NCBI GenBank assembly: GCA_011250595.1
Contig: JAANMP010000009.1
Location: forward strand, 62,001-126,000
Length of the DNA stretch: 64,000 nt
Origin: Bacillus sp. MM2020_1
GTDB lineage: Bacteria > Bacillota > Bacilli > Bacillales > Cytobacillaceae
Reading direction: 5' to 3'
Shown here: piece after piece, positions 1 to 8,205 of the stretch
Numbering within the stretch: position 1 is the stretch's first letter
How the letters are laid out: every line of letters begins with the position of its first letter
Notes under the pieces: model-generated
What the model saw: the letters and a program-made list of their open reading frames with translations, nothing else
Told to the model about the DNA's origin: nothing
Databases searched by the model: none
Position numbers and translations under genes: made by a program

Positions 1-228
1 GCTATGTGGTACTAATAATGATAGTTTCTGATTTACATAGATAGCATCACTTGTTAAGTGATTCCAAGTTTTCAAGTCTGCAATTGATATTTTGTTTGTT
101 TGCGAGATTTTCCAAAGGGTATCCCCCGATTGTACCGTATAGATGTTTTCGTGTGCACTAACAGAACCACCAAATGTACTAAACAAGAGCCCGGCTGTTG
201 CAGCGAATGATAGTAGATGTTTTTTCAT
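1..228 (-). CDS. LysM-domain secreted protein, 3' part cut by window edge
   Basis: The first 76 codons are visible; the gene runs off the left edge. It begins MKKHLLSFAATAGLLFSTFG, a signal peptide ending near SVSA. A LysM domain follows (IYTVQSGDTLWKISQ, then a WNHL...IYVNQKL segment), which binds N-acetylglucosamine in peptidoglycan. The ATG at 228 is preceded by AGGAG. Proteins of this shape in Bacillus are usually cell-wall hydrolases (NlpC/P60, 3D or SleB type), but the catalytic domain lies outside the window, so the activity cannot be named. It is divergent from the radical SAM gene. Confidence 0.85.
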   Translation of the reverse strand, partial: MKKHLLSFAATAGLLFSTFGGSVSAHENIYTVQSGDTLWKISQTNKISIADLKTWNHLTSDAIYVNQKLSLLVPHS

Positions 229-510
229 CGTAGCACTCCTTCATTTCGTTTGTGTGTAGTTACATCATAAACGACCAATAAGAGAAGAAGAAATACCAAA
301 GATATGGCTTTCTTGTTAAAAAAAGCAAATATCCGTAATGAAAACTATTAAAATATCAAAATAACTTAACTTTAATCCTCAAAACTTAGGTTAGTAATGT
401 AGAAAAATTGTAACAATACTTCCACGCACTGGCGGATGATAATCCTATAATAAACCTATAGAAACTTTCTTTATAGTTTTATAAATACTAATGAAATTTA
501 GGTGATGACG

Positions 511-1692
511 ATGCAAGGAATCGGAAAAGGACATCCACATGCTATGGGGCATCCTCATGGAATGCGAAATGTTATAGATTATGATAAAAATCCATTTATC
601 GTTATTTGGGAAGTAACAAGAGCTTGTCAACTTAAGTGTATTCACTGCCGTGCAGATGCACAGCTTACTCCAGACCCACGTGAACTATCACATCAAGAAG
701 GAATTAACCTGATCGATCAGATTTATGAAATGGATAACCCTATGCTCGTGTTTACAGGCGGGGATTGTATGATGCGTGAGGACCTTTATGAGCTTGCAGA
801 TTATGCAATCAAAAAAGGCATGCGCGTTTCGATGACACCAAGTGCCACTGATAATGTAACAAAGGAAAAAATGAAACTTTTCAAAGATGTAGGCTTATCA
901 CGTTGGGGCTTTAGCTTAGACGGCCCAACACCTGAAATTCATGACCATTTCCGCGGTACTCCTGGGTCATTTGATTTGACTGTTGAAAAAATTAAATATC
1001 TTAATGAATTAGATATGCCGCTCCAAATAAATACTGTAATCTCACGTTGGAATTACGACTCACTAGAGCAAATGTCAAAACTAGTTGCTGAACTAGGTGC
1101 TGTTATGTGGTACATTTTTTTACTTGTTCCAACAGGCAGAGGACAAATGGATGCATGTATTTCCCCTGCTGAGCATGAAAAGGTGTTCCGTTGGTTGTAT
1201 GAATTAAGCAAAACTGCTCCATATGATATTAAAACGACCGCGGCACAACATTACCGCAGGGTTGTTTTGCAGCAAAAAACGCGTGACCAGTTAATTGAAA
1301 AAGGTGAAATTCACTACGAAGACTCGATTACAACTGACTTTGCGTCTATGCATGACGGATTAAAACGTGCTCCAAAAGGTGTAAATGACGGCAACGGCTT
1401 TGCATTTGTCTCTCATATTGGAGATGTTATGCCAAGTGGATTACTACCGATCGTTGGTGGAAACATCCGTGATACCCCGCTGGCAGAAATTTATCGAGAA
1501 GCAAAAGTATTTAAAGATTTACGTCAGCCTGATAACTACAAAGGCAAATGCGGCATATGTGAATATAACAAAATGTGTGGCGGTTCCCGTTCACGTACCT
1601 ATGCAGTAACAGGAGACTATATGGAAAGCGAACCATTCTGCGTTTATATCCCACAAGCGATGCGGAATAAAGAAACTTCACCAATCGTCTAA
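511..1692 (+). CDS. Radical SAM/SPASM-type enzyme with His-rich N-terminus
   Basis: This 393-residue protein has the radical SAM [4Fe-4S] motif CQLKCIHC at about residues 39-46. Its C-terminal auxiliary-cluster cysteines (CGIC, then C and a further C near residues 350-380) are typical of SPASM/twitch enzymes. It most resembles the family labelled TIGR04053 and the haem-modifying AhbC/AhbD/NirJ group; the substrate is unknown. The N-terminus is unusual, with a GHPHAMGHPHGM stretch that could bind metal. An upstream in-frame GTG (502) exists, but AGGTGA at 499-504 lies 6 nt before the ATG at 511, so I use 511. It is monocistronic and ends in a strong terminator. Confidence 0.85.
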   Translation: MQGIGKGHPHAMGHPHGMRNVIDYDKNPFIVIWEVTRACQLKCIHCRADAQLTPDPRELSHQEGINLIDQIYEMDNPMLVFTGGDCMMREDLYELADYAIKKGMRVSMTPSATDNVTKEKMKLFKDVGLSRWGFSLDGPTPEIHDHFRGTPGSFDLTVEKIKYLNELDMPLQINTVISRWNYDSLEQMSKLVAELGAVMWYIFLLVPTGRGQMDACISPAEHEKVFRWLYELSKTAPYDIKTTAAQHYRRVVLQQKTRDQLIEKGEIHYEDSITTDFASMHDGLKRAPKGVNDGNGFAFVSHIGDVMPSGLLPIVGGNIRDTPLAEIYREAKVFKDLRQPDNYKGKCGICEYNKMCGGSRSRTYAVTGDYMESEPFCVYIPQAMRNKETSPIV

Positions 1693-1708
1693 CTATTTTC
1701 TTATTACT

Positions 1709-1746
1709 AAAGAGTCATTCTGCTAGCAGAATGACTCTTTTTTTAT
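1709..1746 (+). terminator. Intrinsic terminator after radical SAM gene
   Basis: A near-perfect inverted repeat (AAGAGTCATTCTGC / GCAGAATGACTCTT) is followed by a run of T. It lies 16 nt after the stop codon. Confidence 0.9.
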
Positions 1747-1847
1747 TTATTTCTTTCTTTTAAAATTCCTTATTTAATGGTATTTTATTCCTAAACCAAA
1801 CCAACCTATACCTATGGAAGAATGGTCGGATATGATAAGGAGCTATT

Positions 1848-2798
1848 ATGATTAGGACAATTGCTGTAAATAAAAATTTCGAAGTGATTAAAGATTTATC
1901 AATTATGGACTTGTTAAACGGGGATTATCAATGGTATTGGATAGATTTTAATCTCCCAACAGATGAGGAAATCGAATACCTTCGAGATCCCTTTCATTTT
2001 CATCCATTAGCGATTGAGGATTGTATTCATCATTTACAAAGACCAAAGCTCGATTATTACGAGGATCATACCTTTTTCGTGACACAGTCACTAAATCAAC
2101 AAACGATAACAAGAGAAGAGATTGATTTCTTTCTTGCTGAAAACTATATCATCACCTTTCACCACCAACCTTCAACTGAAGTCGATGAGGTGTGGAAACG
2201 AACTACCCTCTCAACAAGTTTAGATAAGTGGGGGCCATCCCATATTTTATACCTTGTCCTTGATAAAATGGTTGATAATTATTTCCCTCTTGTCTATCAA
2301 ATTGAAGATCGGTTAAATGAAATTGACGAGAATTCTAAAGGAAGATCTATGGAGGAATTGCTAGAGGGTTTATTTGATACAAGGCACCACCTTCTTTCAT
2401 TGAGGCATACGATTGCACCGATGCGCGACCTTATTTATAGGATCCTAAATTCTCAGCGACTGACTTCCATTCAGGGAAAAAGGGAATATTATTCTGATAT
2501 TCATGACCATTTACTTAAATTAACTGAGATGATTGAGGCAAACCGCGAACTTACAACGGACATTAGAGATAGCTATATTTCGTTAAACTCACACCAAACA
2601 AACCATGTAATGAAAGTCCTTACCGTCATTACTACGATTTTCATGCCGCTCACCTTTATTGCTGGCCTCTATGGGATGAATTTTCATTATATTCCCGAGT
2701 TGTCATGGAAATATGGATATTTTGCAACATTAGGTCTGATGATTCTCGTTGCGATTGGCATGTCAGTCTGGTTTAAGAAAAAAGGATGGTTTAAATAA
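1848..2798 (+). CDS. corA: CorA-family Mg2+/divalent cation transporter
   Basis: This 316-residue protein has the CorA layout: a soluble acidic N-terminal alpha/beta domain, a long helical stalk, and two C-terminal membrane helices. The first helix ends in the family signature GMNF, near residue 272, and a KKKGWFK basic tail follows. CorA pentamers admit Mg2+ (some members Co2+, Ni2+ or Zn2+) across the cytoplasmic membrane; it resembles B. subtilis YfjQ/YqxL. The ATG at 1848 is preceded by AAGGAG. It is monocistronic. The stop codon abuts a repeat element. Confidence 0.92.
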   Translation: MIRTIAVNKNFEVIKDLSIMDLLNGDYQWYWIDFNLPTDEEIEYLRDPFHFHPLAIEDCIHHLQRPKLDYYEDHTFFVTQSLNQQTITREEIDFFLAENYIITFHHQPSTEVDEVWKRTTLSTSLDKWGPSHILYLVLDKMVDNYFPLVYQIEDRLNEIDENSKGRSMEELLEGLFDTRHHLLSLRHTIAPMRDLIYRILNSQRLTSIQGKREYYSDIHDHLLKLTEMIEANRELTTDIRDSYISLNSHQTNHVMKVLTVITTIFMPLTFIAGLYGMNFHYIPELSWKYGYFATLGLMILVAIGMSVWFKKKGWFK

Positions 2799-2968
2799 GA
2801 AAAGCGCAAGCGCCCTGTTCAGCGGCGTATGGCCTGGAGCGCTCCAACTGAGATAAAGGAAACACGAAGAGCGTTAGCGCATTCGTGCTTGACTTATCGT
2901 AGGGCGGAGAGCGAAGGACACTAGCCGCTAGGGCGCTGGCGCTGGACAATTTTAAGAAAAGCGCAAGC
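2797..2968. repeat. Imperfect inverted-repeat intergenic element plus a second truncated end
   Basis: Between corA and the M42 peptidase lies a GC-richer stretch of about 150 bp. Its ends are inverted copies: 2803-2826 (AGCGCAAGCGCCCT...AGCGGC) pairs with 2924-2943 (GCCGCTAGGGCGCTGGCGCT). The opening 15-mer AAGAAAAGCGCAAGC at 2797-2811 recurs exactly at 2954-2968, as if a second copy began and was truncated. There is no convincing ORF. It resembles small non-autonomous palindromic elements scattered in Bacillaceae genomes. A related 20-nt fragment (GAAAAGCGGAAGCGC, minus strand) sits near 15552-15570. Confidence 0.7.
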
Positions 2969-2979
2969 ACCCCCTATTT

Positions 2980-3009
2980 TAGACACATCATTTGGTCTTT
3001 AGGTATAAT
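2980..3009 (+). promoter_or_regulatory. Sigma-A promoter for the M42 peptidase-tatA operon
   Basis: TAGACA (2980-2985), 18-nt spacer, TATAAT (3004-3009). It lies 35 nt before the GTG start and just downstream of the repeat element. Confidence 0.6.
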
Positions 3010-3043
3010 AGGAACGTATGAAAAATCAGAAAGGGGTATAGTT

Positions 3044-4093
3044 GTGCAAAATACAAATCCACAAGAAACGCTGAAATTAATTACTGACTTGGTATCCATT
3101 CCAAGCCCTTCAGGAAATACAAATGAAGTAATTACCTTTGTTGAAAAATTCCTATCTGAGTTACAAATTAAAACCTATAGAAACCGGAAAGGCGGATTAA
3201 TTGCCACAATTGAAGGAAAAGATTCAAGCAAGCATCGGATGCTGACCGCCCATGTAGATACACTCGGTGCGATGGTAAAAGAGGTAAAGGCAAATGGACG
3301 TTTGAAGATTGACTTGATTGGCGGTTTTAAATATAACTCGATTGAAGGCGAATATTGCCAAATCGAAACAAGCAGCGGTAAAAAATATACTGGGACTATT
3401 TTGATGCACCAAACATCTGTCCATGTTTATAAAGATGCCGGAAAAGCAGAACGAAATCAGGAGAATATCGAAATTAGACTTGATGAAAAAGTACATAATG
3501 CAGCGGAAGTCCATGCTCTTGGAATTCAAGTTGGTGATTTTATCTCGTTTGACCCTCGTGTTGAAGTAACACCGAGTGGCTACATTAAATCTCGCCATTT
3601 GGATGACAAAGCAAGTGTGGCGATTCTTCTCCAATTAATAAAGCAAATTAAGATTGAAAATTTAACCTTACCCTATACTACTCATTTCTTAATTTCTAAT
3701 AATGAGGAAATCGGCTACGGTGGGAATTCGAATATCACACCAGAAACGGTGGAGTATTTAGCCGTGGATATGGGTGCAATGGGCGACGGACAGTCGACTG
3801 ATGAGTATACGGTTTCAATCTGTGTGAAGGATGCTAGTGGACCTTATCACTATGAATTGAGGAAAAATTTAGTTCGTCTAGCAGAAGAGAACAAAATCGA
3901 TTATAAACTAGATATTTACCCCTTCTATGGTTCCGATGCTTCGGCAGCAATTCGATCGGGCCATGATATCGTCCATGGTTTAATAGGACCTGGTATCGAT
4001 TCATCCCATGCATTTGAACGAACACATGAGTTATCTATTGAAAATACATCCAAACTGCTGTATCATTACGTGCAAGCTGAATTAATCCAGTAG
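3044..4093 (+). CDS. M42 family metallo-aminopeptidase
   Basis: This 349-residue protein has all the dinuclear zinc ligands of family M42: AHVDT near residue 67, HLDDK near 187, NNEEIGYGG near 225, VDMGA near 246 and SHAFERTH near 323. It is related to the B. subtilis YtoP/YsdC/YhfE group and probably trims peptides in the cytosol from their N-termini. The start is GTG 3044, with AAAGGGG 8 nt upstream. tatA follows 11 nt downstream in the same transcript; no functional link between the two is evident. Confidence 0.9.
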   Translation: MQNTNPQETLKLITDLVSIPSPSGNTNEVITFVEKFLSELQIKTYRNRKGGLIATIEGKDSSKHRMLTAHVDTLGAMVKEVKANGRLKIDLIGGFKYNSIEGEYCQIETSSGKKYTGTILMHQTSVHVYKDAGKAERNQENIEIRLDEKVHNAAEVHALGIQVGDFISFDPRVEVTPSGYIKSRHLDDKASVAILLQLIKQIKIENLTLPYTTHFLISNNEEIGYGGNSNITPETVEYLAVDMGAMGDGQSTDEYTVSICVKDASGPYHYELRKNLVRLAEENKIDYKLDIYPFYGSDASAAIRSGHDIVHGLIGPGIDSSHAFERTHELSIENTSKLLYHYVQAELIQ

Positions 4094-4104
4094 GAGATGA
4101 AAGT

Positions 4105-4320
4105 ATGTTTTCAAATATTGGTGTGCCAGGATTAATTTTAATCTTAATCGTAGCTTTAGTCGTTTTTGGTCCAAACAAACTCCCGGAAGTTGGCCGTGCG
4201 TTTGGTAGATCTTTACGAGAATTTAAAAAAGCCACCGAGGGCATTGCAGATGATATAAAGGAAGAAATAAAAGAAGACATCAAAGAAACTCAACAAGGTC
4301 CAATTAATTTAAAGAAGTAA
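4105..4320 (+). CDS. tatA: Twin-arginine translocase subunit TatA (orphan)
   Basis: This 71-residue protein has one N-terminal membrane helix, the hinge [14 protein letters not shown], and then an amphipathic and charged tail, the canonical TatA/TatE layout. TatA oligomers form the pore-like element for export of folded proteins. No tatC is adjacent, so like B. subtilis TatAc this is an orphan copy, here coupled to a peptidase gene. ATG 4105 follows TAGGAG at 9 nt. Confidence 0.92.
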   Translation: MFSNIGVPGLILILIVALVVFGPNKLPEVGRAFGRSLREFKKATEGIADDIKEEIKEDIKETQQGPINLKK

Positions 4321-4335
4321 CCTTTAGCTACAGAA

Positions 4336-4373
4336 AACATCCCCTCCAACAGATTGGAGGGGATGTTTTTTTA
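4336..4373 (+). terminator. Intrinsic terminator after tatA
   Basis: A 12-bp stem (AACATCCCCTCC / GGAGGGGATGTT) is followed by T7. It ends just before the stop codon of the convergent small ORF. Confidence 0.9.
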
Positions 4374-4374
4374 T

Positions 4375-4491
4375 TTATTTTTTTGCAAACGCTTGGAGTT
4401 GATTTATTAATTTTTGTCTTGATTTTGGATTACGAAGTAAATAAGCAGCCCCAAGTGCAACAGTGGTCATCATTAAATTCTTCCTTCTCAT
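4375..4491 (-). CDS. Small hypothetical protein, 38 aa, coupled to upstream gene
   Basis: The translation begins MRRKNLMMTTVALGAAYLLR and ends NQLQAFAKK. It has a basic N-terminus, a short hydrophobic stretch and a basic amphipathic tail, so it may be membrane-associated. Its ATG overlaps the stop of the preceding secreted-protein gene (TAATG), which implies translational coupling, and AAGAAG precedes it. Function unknown. It is too short for a usual ORF cutoff, so it may be missing from automated annotation. Confidence 0.6.
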   Translation of the reverse strand: MRRKNLMMTTVALGAAYLLRNPKSRQKLINQLQAFAKK

Positions 4492-5057
4492 TACTTCTTC
4501 AGTAATCCTTTGATTTTTTCATTGTGTTGTTTCGTTTGATCTAACAATTGATTTAGAAGGATTGCAGCCTGCTTATTATCCTTCTTTTCCACGGCATTTC
4601 TTAATTCATGGAACGTTCTCCAATGTGACATTTCTTTTCCGCCATGTGCTTGTTTAATAAATTCTTCTTTGGTTATCTTTCCAGCATCAAATTGTTTTTT
4701 AAGTTCTTCAATTTTTGCCATTTTTTCTTTTTTCCATTGCTCACGTTTTCCCGCATTTTCTGGACTCATCCATTGATTACTTAGAGTTTTCTTTTCGGCA
4801 AGGACTGTTGTCCACTCCCCTTTTTTATCTGGAGTATACTGGTCAACCCAAGAAAGAAGCATTTTCTCCCTTTCTGCCATCTTTGCTTGCCAATCTTTAT
4901 GCATCATATGATGATGACTGCCCTCTTTACAATCACAAGGTGCTTTTTCCCTCTGCTCTCCATTAGTGGTGTCAGGCACCGACGTATGGTTTGCCGCAGC
5001 CAATCCAGGCGCAGACAATAATAGTCCTAATGATAAAAGTAACATTTTAAATCTCAT
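4491..5057 (-). CDS. Secreted, charged helical protein of unknown function
   Basis: This 188-residue protein has a signal peptide (about residues 1-21, ending GLAAA). A CDCKEGSHHHMMH segment near residue 40 could bind metal. The rest is Lys/Glu-rich predicted helix (KMAEREKML..., KIEELKKQFDAGKITKEEF). I do not recognise a named family. ATG 5057 is preceded by GAAGGAG. The codons for SVPDT (about 4968-4985) coincide with the short palindrome-type word GGTGTCAGGCACC, which recurs in the terminator at 52562-52598, suggesting a small repeat inserted next to the signal peptide. Confidence 0.7.
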   Translation of the reverse strand: MRFKMLLLSLGLLLSAPGLAAANHTSVPDTTNGEQREKAPCDCKEGSHHHMMHKDWQAKMAEREKMLLSWVDQYTPDKKGEWTTVLAEKKTLSNQWMSPENAGKREQWKKEKMAKIEELKKQFDAGKITKEEFIKQAHGGKEMSHWRTFHELRNAVEKKDNKQAAILLNQLLDQTKQHNEKIKGLLKK

Positions 5058-5178
5058 AATTATCTCCTTCCGATCCTTTAAATTAGTAAAATAAACCTTT
5101 CTTTAACGGTACGGAATTATCATTCCCAGTTCATTAAAAAAAATTTACCAAATGGACAAATATTTACTAAAAAAACAC

Positions 5179-5207
5179 TTGAGATTTCACGCGAATTATC
5201 GTATTCT
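5179..5207 (+). promoter_or_regulatory. Sigma-A promoter of ndh
   Basis: TTGAGA (5179-5184), exactly 17 nt, TATTCT (5202-5207), giving a start site near 5214. That leaves a leader of about 127 nt carrying two identical palindromes. A small hairpin in the leader (AGAGC-ATTC-GCTCT, 5246-5259) is followed by a T-rich stretch. Confidence 0.7.
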
Positions 5208-5222
5208 TTAACGTAGAAGATA

Positions 5223-5238
5223 TGTGAAATATTTCACA
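5223..5238 (+). promoter_or_regulatory. Rex/Fnr-type operator 1 upstream of ndh
   Basis: The sequence is the perfect palindrome TGTGAAATATTTCACA, centred about +16 from the predicted start site. Rex operators of Gram-positives have this TTGTGAA...TTCACAA form, and B. subtilis ndh is a known Rex target. The same word also fits the Fnr consensus TGTGA-N6-TCACA. A position downstream of the promoter favours a repressor. Confidence 0.7.
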
Positions 5239-5277
5239 AGTAATTAGAGCATTCGCTCTTATTTTTAAAATCATACA

Positions 5278-5293
5278 TGTGAAATATTTCACA
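5278..5293 (+). promoter_or_regulatory. Rex/Fnr-type operator 2 upstream of ndh
   Basis: This is a second, identical TGTGAAATATTTCACA palindrome, 55 bp (about five helical turns) from the first and inside the predicted leader. Identical paired sites suggest cooperative or looping repression. Confidence 0.7.
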
Positions 5294-5340
5294 ATAAAAA
5301 TAGAAAACACTTTTTAAAGGTGTTATGGGAGTGGGAAGTT

Positions 5341-6564
5341 ATGAACAAACCAAAAATTGTAATCCTAGGTGCCGGATACGGCGGAATTATCACAAGCAAA
5401 AAATTAGAGAAGCTACTTAAATCTGGTGAAGCAGATGTTACGTTAATTAATAAACATGATTATCATTACATTACAACACAATTACATAAAACGGGCGTAG
5501 GGACAGCTGCGGACCGTCAAATCGCAATGACTATCCCTGAATTAATCGATCCAAGCAAAACTAACTTTTTAAAAGCTACAGTAACCCATGTGGATACAGC
5601 CAACCAAGAAGTTCAACTTGAAGGCGGAGAGACAGTCAACTATGACTATCTATTAATCGCTTTAGGATTTGAAGGTCAAACATTTGGCATTCCCGGTATT
5701 AAAGAGATTGCATTTGAACTTCGCAGCTTTAGGAGCTCAAAAGCGATCTACCATCACATCAAAAAACAACTTAACCTTTATAAAGAAGATCAAGATCCTT
5801 CTCGTTTAACATTTGTAGTTGCCGGCGGAGGGTTCACAGGAATTGAATTGCTTGGAGAATTAGCTGATGGTCTTCCAAAGCTATGTAAAGAACACGATGT
5901 TCCTTTTGAAAAAGTAAAGATAATCGGTATAGAGGCAGCGCCATCTGTTATTCCGTTTTTTCCTAAACAATCCGTTGAATATACGACAGAAGTATTGCAC
6001 AAGCTGAATATCCAATTAATTACATCCACAAAAATACTTGGCTGTACAGCTGATAAAATTATCCTTGAAAATAACATCGAAGTTCCTGCTAAGACCTTAG
6101 TTTGGTCATGTGGCGTACAAGGAAACACCATTGTTCAAAAATGGGGCTTACCAATTGAAAAAGGGAAACTTGCTGTCGATTCTTATCTTCGTGTTAAGAA
6201 TACGAAAAATGTTTTTAGTATCGGAGACTGCTCTTTATTCATGAAGGATGATAAAACTGCCCTTGCCCCGACTGCACAAGTGGCTTTGCAGCAAGCGCCT
6301 GTCTGTGCAAAAAACATCGTTGCATCACTAAGAGGTGAATCATTAACTACCTTTGAATATCACCACAAAGGCTCTGTTGCTTCCATTGGACTTTCTGCTG
6401 GAGTTGGAAAAGTAGGTGCAGTCCGTTTATCAGGATTGATTGGAGCCTTTATGAAACTAGTTATCGAAGCCCGCTACCTGTTTAATCTTGGCGGTCCTTC
6501 ATTAATACTCAAGCAACACTTTGGTGTAAACAGAGAACAGGTAACAGTTACTGTGAAACAGTAA
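5341..6564 (+). CDS. ndh: Type II NADH dehydrogenase (NDH-2)
   Basis: This 407-residue flavoprotein has two dinucleotide-binding motifs: GAGYGG near residue 10 for FAD and VVAGGGFTGIELLGELADG near residue 160 for NADH. It also has the quinone/FAD region AQVALQQAP near residue 320. It belongs to the Ndh/YumB/YutJ family and passes electrons from NADH to menaquinone at the inner face of the membrane without pumping protons. I use ATG 5341 (GGGAG upstream) rather than the in-frame GTG at 5320. Two redox-type operators precede it, matching the known Rex-ndh feedback loop of B. subtilis. Confidence 0.9.
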   Translation: MNKPKIVILGAGYGGIITSKKLEKLLKSGEADVTLINKHDYHYITTQLHKTGVGTAADRQIAMTIPELIDPSKTNFLKATVTHVDTANQEVQLEGGETVNYDYLLIALGFEGQTFGIPGIKEIAFELRSFRSSKAIYHHIKKQLNLYKEDQDPSRLTFVVAGGGFTGIELLGELADGLPKLCKEHDVPFEKVKIIGIEAAPSVIPFFPKQSVEYTTEVLHKLNIQLITSTKILGCTADKIILENNIEVPAKTLVWSCGVQGNTIVQKWGLPIEKGKLAVDSYLRVKNTKNVFSIGDCSLFMKDDKTALAPTAQVALQQAPVCAKNIVASLRGESLTTFEYHHKGSVASIGLSAGVGKVGAVRLSGLIGAFMKLVIEARYLFNLGGPSLILKQHFGVNREQVTVTVKQ

Positions 6565-6678
6565 CCTTACCCTTAATTTCGCTTACTTCCCTTCCAGCCG
6601 GGGTACCCTCCCCCTACTGGAATTTGAATAGAATCATCCCTAAGTAAATATGCCTTCAATCCCCCAATTAAAGGCATA

Positions 6679-6714
6679 CAGCCCCACTCCAAATTTCTGG
6701 AGTGGGGCTGTTTA
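6679..6714. terminator. Bidirectional terminator between ndh and VOC gene
   Basis: A 14-bp stem (CAGCCCCACTCCA / TGGAGTGGGGCTG) lies between convergent genes. T-rich flanks are modest on the plus strand. Confidence 0.75.
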
Positions 6715-6732
6715 CATATTTCAACGAAATAT

Positions 6733-7101
6733 CTAGAGCCATTCTAATAGTTCGAGTCGATTTCCAAACGGATCATGAACATGAATTCTGCTCGCCCCGG
6801 GAAGAAGATCGTCTTCTGTATAAGTAATTTCTTTGTTCCGAAGATGTGCTTTTAATTCCTCGATATTTTCAACAATAAAAGCTGGATGTGCTTTTTTAGC
6901 GGGTGAAAATGGTTCCTCTACACCAATGTGAAGTTGAAAGGTTCCAAATTCAAACCAAACGCCGCCGCGTTTCTTTAATTCAGCAGGCTTTTCTACTTCA
7001 GTTAATCCCAGAATTCCACTAAAAAATTCCCTTGCTGCTCCTTCACAACCCTTTGGTGCAGCAAGCTGGATATGATCGATCTTTTTTATTGCAAATGACA
7101 T
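6733..7101 (-). CDS. VOC (glyoxalase/bleomycin-resistance) family protein
   Basis: This protein of about 122 residues has one vicinal-oxygen-chelate module pair: IDHIQLAAP at the start, FFSGILGL, a central GVWFEFGTFQLHIGVE, and a final HDPFGNRLELLEW. The His/Glu positions are typical metal ligands. The family includes glyoxalases, dioxygenases and antibiotic-binding proteins, so the substrate cannot be assigned. The annotated start is ATG 7101 (GGGGGAA 7 nt upstream); a longer TTG form at 7122 is less likely. Confidence 0.85.
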   Translation of the reverse strand: MSFAIKKIDHIQLAAPKGCEGAAREFFSGILGLTEVEKPAELKKRGGVWFEFGTFQLHIGVEEPFSPAKKAHPAFIVENIEELKAHLRNKEITYTEDDLLPGASRIHVHDPFGNRLELLEWL

Positions 7102-7171
7102 AAACATTCCCCCATTTGTCAATTCTCCTCACTCATATTCTATAAATTTTATAATATTCTTTCAAGTTAAA

Positions 7172-7213
7172 GCTTTAAAAAAGGCTATTCCCGTCGAGAC
7201 GGAAATAGCACTT
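7172..7213 (-). terminator. Intrinsic terminator of the SGNH-ABC operon
   Basis: Read on the minus strand, GCTATTTCCGTC pairs with GACGGGAATAGC around a short loop, followed by CTTTTTT. It sits directly after the permease stop codon. Confidence 0.8.
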
Positions 7214-7215
7214 CT

Positions 7216-8205
7216 TTAATACACATCTCTTCTAGTAAACACAAAAAATGAAACGAATAAAGCAACTGCCCACCATACAAATAGGGTCTGGATGGAAAAT
7301 GAAAGGTTCATCCCTTCGATTGGAGGAGCTGTTCCTTTCATATAATCGGTTAATCGTAAATTAACCATAAAAAAGTACTTAGCAGATTCCCATGAGGATA
7401 CCATGTTTGTTAGTATAGCTCCAGAGATTAACGAGGCGAGCATTACCCCCATTCCTGCTGCCGTACTGCGAATCAACACAGACAGCATAAAAGAAAGCGT
7501 ACCTACAACGATAGAGACAAACCACACCAATCCAAAATCCATTAATAAAAATTTCCATTGTCCCATAAGTTTAACTTCTGATGTATTTAATCCTGTTTCA
7601 GTTACATTAAAGCCAGTAAGGATTGGTGCTCCCCACCCTTTGTAGCCGAACACAAAGCCAGAGATTAAATAGGAAAGAATTCCTGCGATCGCAATGATTA
7701 ACGAAATGGCTAAGCAAAGGGTTAAATATTTACTAAAGAGTACCTTCCATCGTTTGACTGGCCTCGTCAAAAGGAGTTTAATCGACCCTAAACTGTGCTC
7801 AGATGAAACCAAATCACTGGCTATCACCATGACCATTAGTGGAATAAACAGATCAATGGAGTTCTCTAAGAAAATCCTCATAAACGTTGGTGCACCTGGC
7901 TCTGATGGATTAATGTCATGGTCAAGATAATATTGCTGCTGCTGTAAGGAGATTTGCAGTTGCTTCTTCCATTCGTCTGTGATTCTACTGCTGCTCAAAC
8001 GATTGGTTGTATCAACAATCTGCTGCTGCAATATGGTTCGCCAATCACTAGTCCCTAGTTTTTCCCGTTGGGTTTGAACTTGTTTATATTGTGCATATGT
8101 AAATAACATGACAAGAATGCCAATAATAATAGCAATGACGATCAGACGCTTCTTAGCAATCAGTTTCATCATTTCATTTTGAATTAATTTATTCAATCGT
8201 ATCAC
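7216..8205 (-). CDS. ABC-2 type transporter permease
   Basis: This 329-residue protein has an N-terminal membrane helix (residues 21-38), a soluble loop of about 100 residues rich in Gln, then five more hydrophobic segments with the LLTRPVKRWKVLFSKYL coupling-helix signature of BcrB/NatB-like ABC-2 permeases. It overlaps the ATPase gene by 17 nt and must be its partner. Such pairs export peptides, antibiotics or Na+; the cargo is unknown. Confidence 0.88.
   Translation of the reverse strand: MIRLNKLIQNEMMKLIAKKRLIVIAIIIGILVMLFTYAQYKQVQTQREKLGTSDWRTILQQQIVDTTNRLSSSRITDEWKKQLQISLQQQQYYLDHDINPSEPGAPTFMRIFLENSIDLFIPLMVMVIASDLVSSEHSLGSIKLLLTRPVKRWKVLFSKYLTLCLAISLIIAIAGILSYLISGFVFGYKGWGAPILTGFNVTETGLNTSEVKLMGQWKFLLMDFGLVWFVSIVVGTLSFMLSVLIRSTAAGMGVMLASLISGAILTNMVSSWESAKYFFMVNLRLTDYMKGTAPPIEGMNLSFSIQTLFVWWAVALFVSFFVFTRRDVY

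Noticed and set aside
445-645. 66-codon minus-strand ORF over the start of the radical SAM gene
   Set aside because: Antisense shadow of a clear coding frame with no ribosome site.
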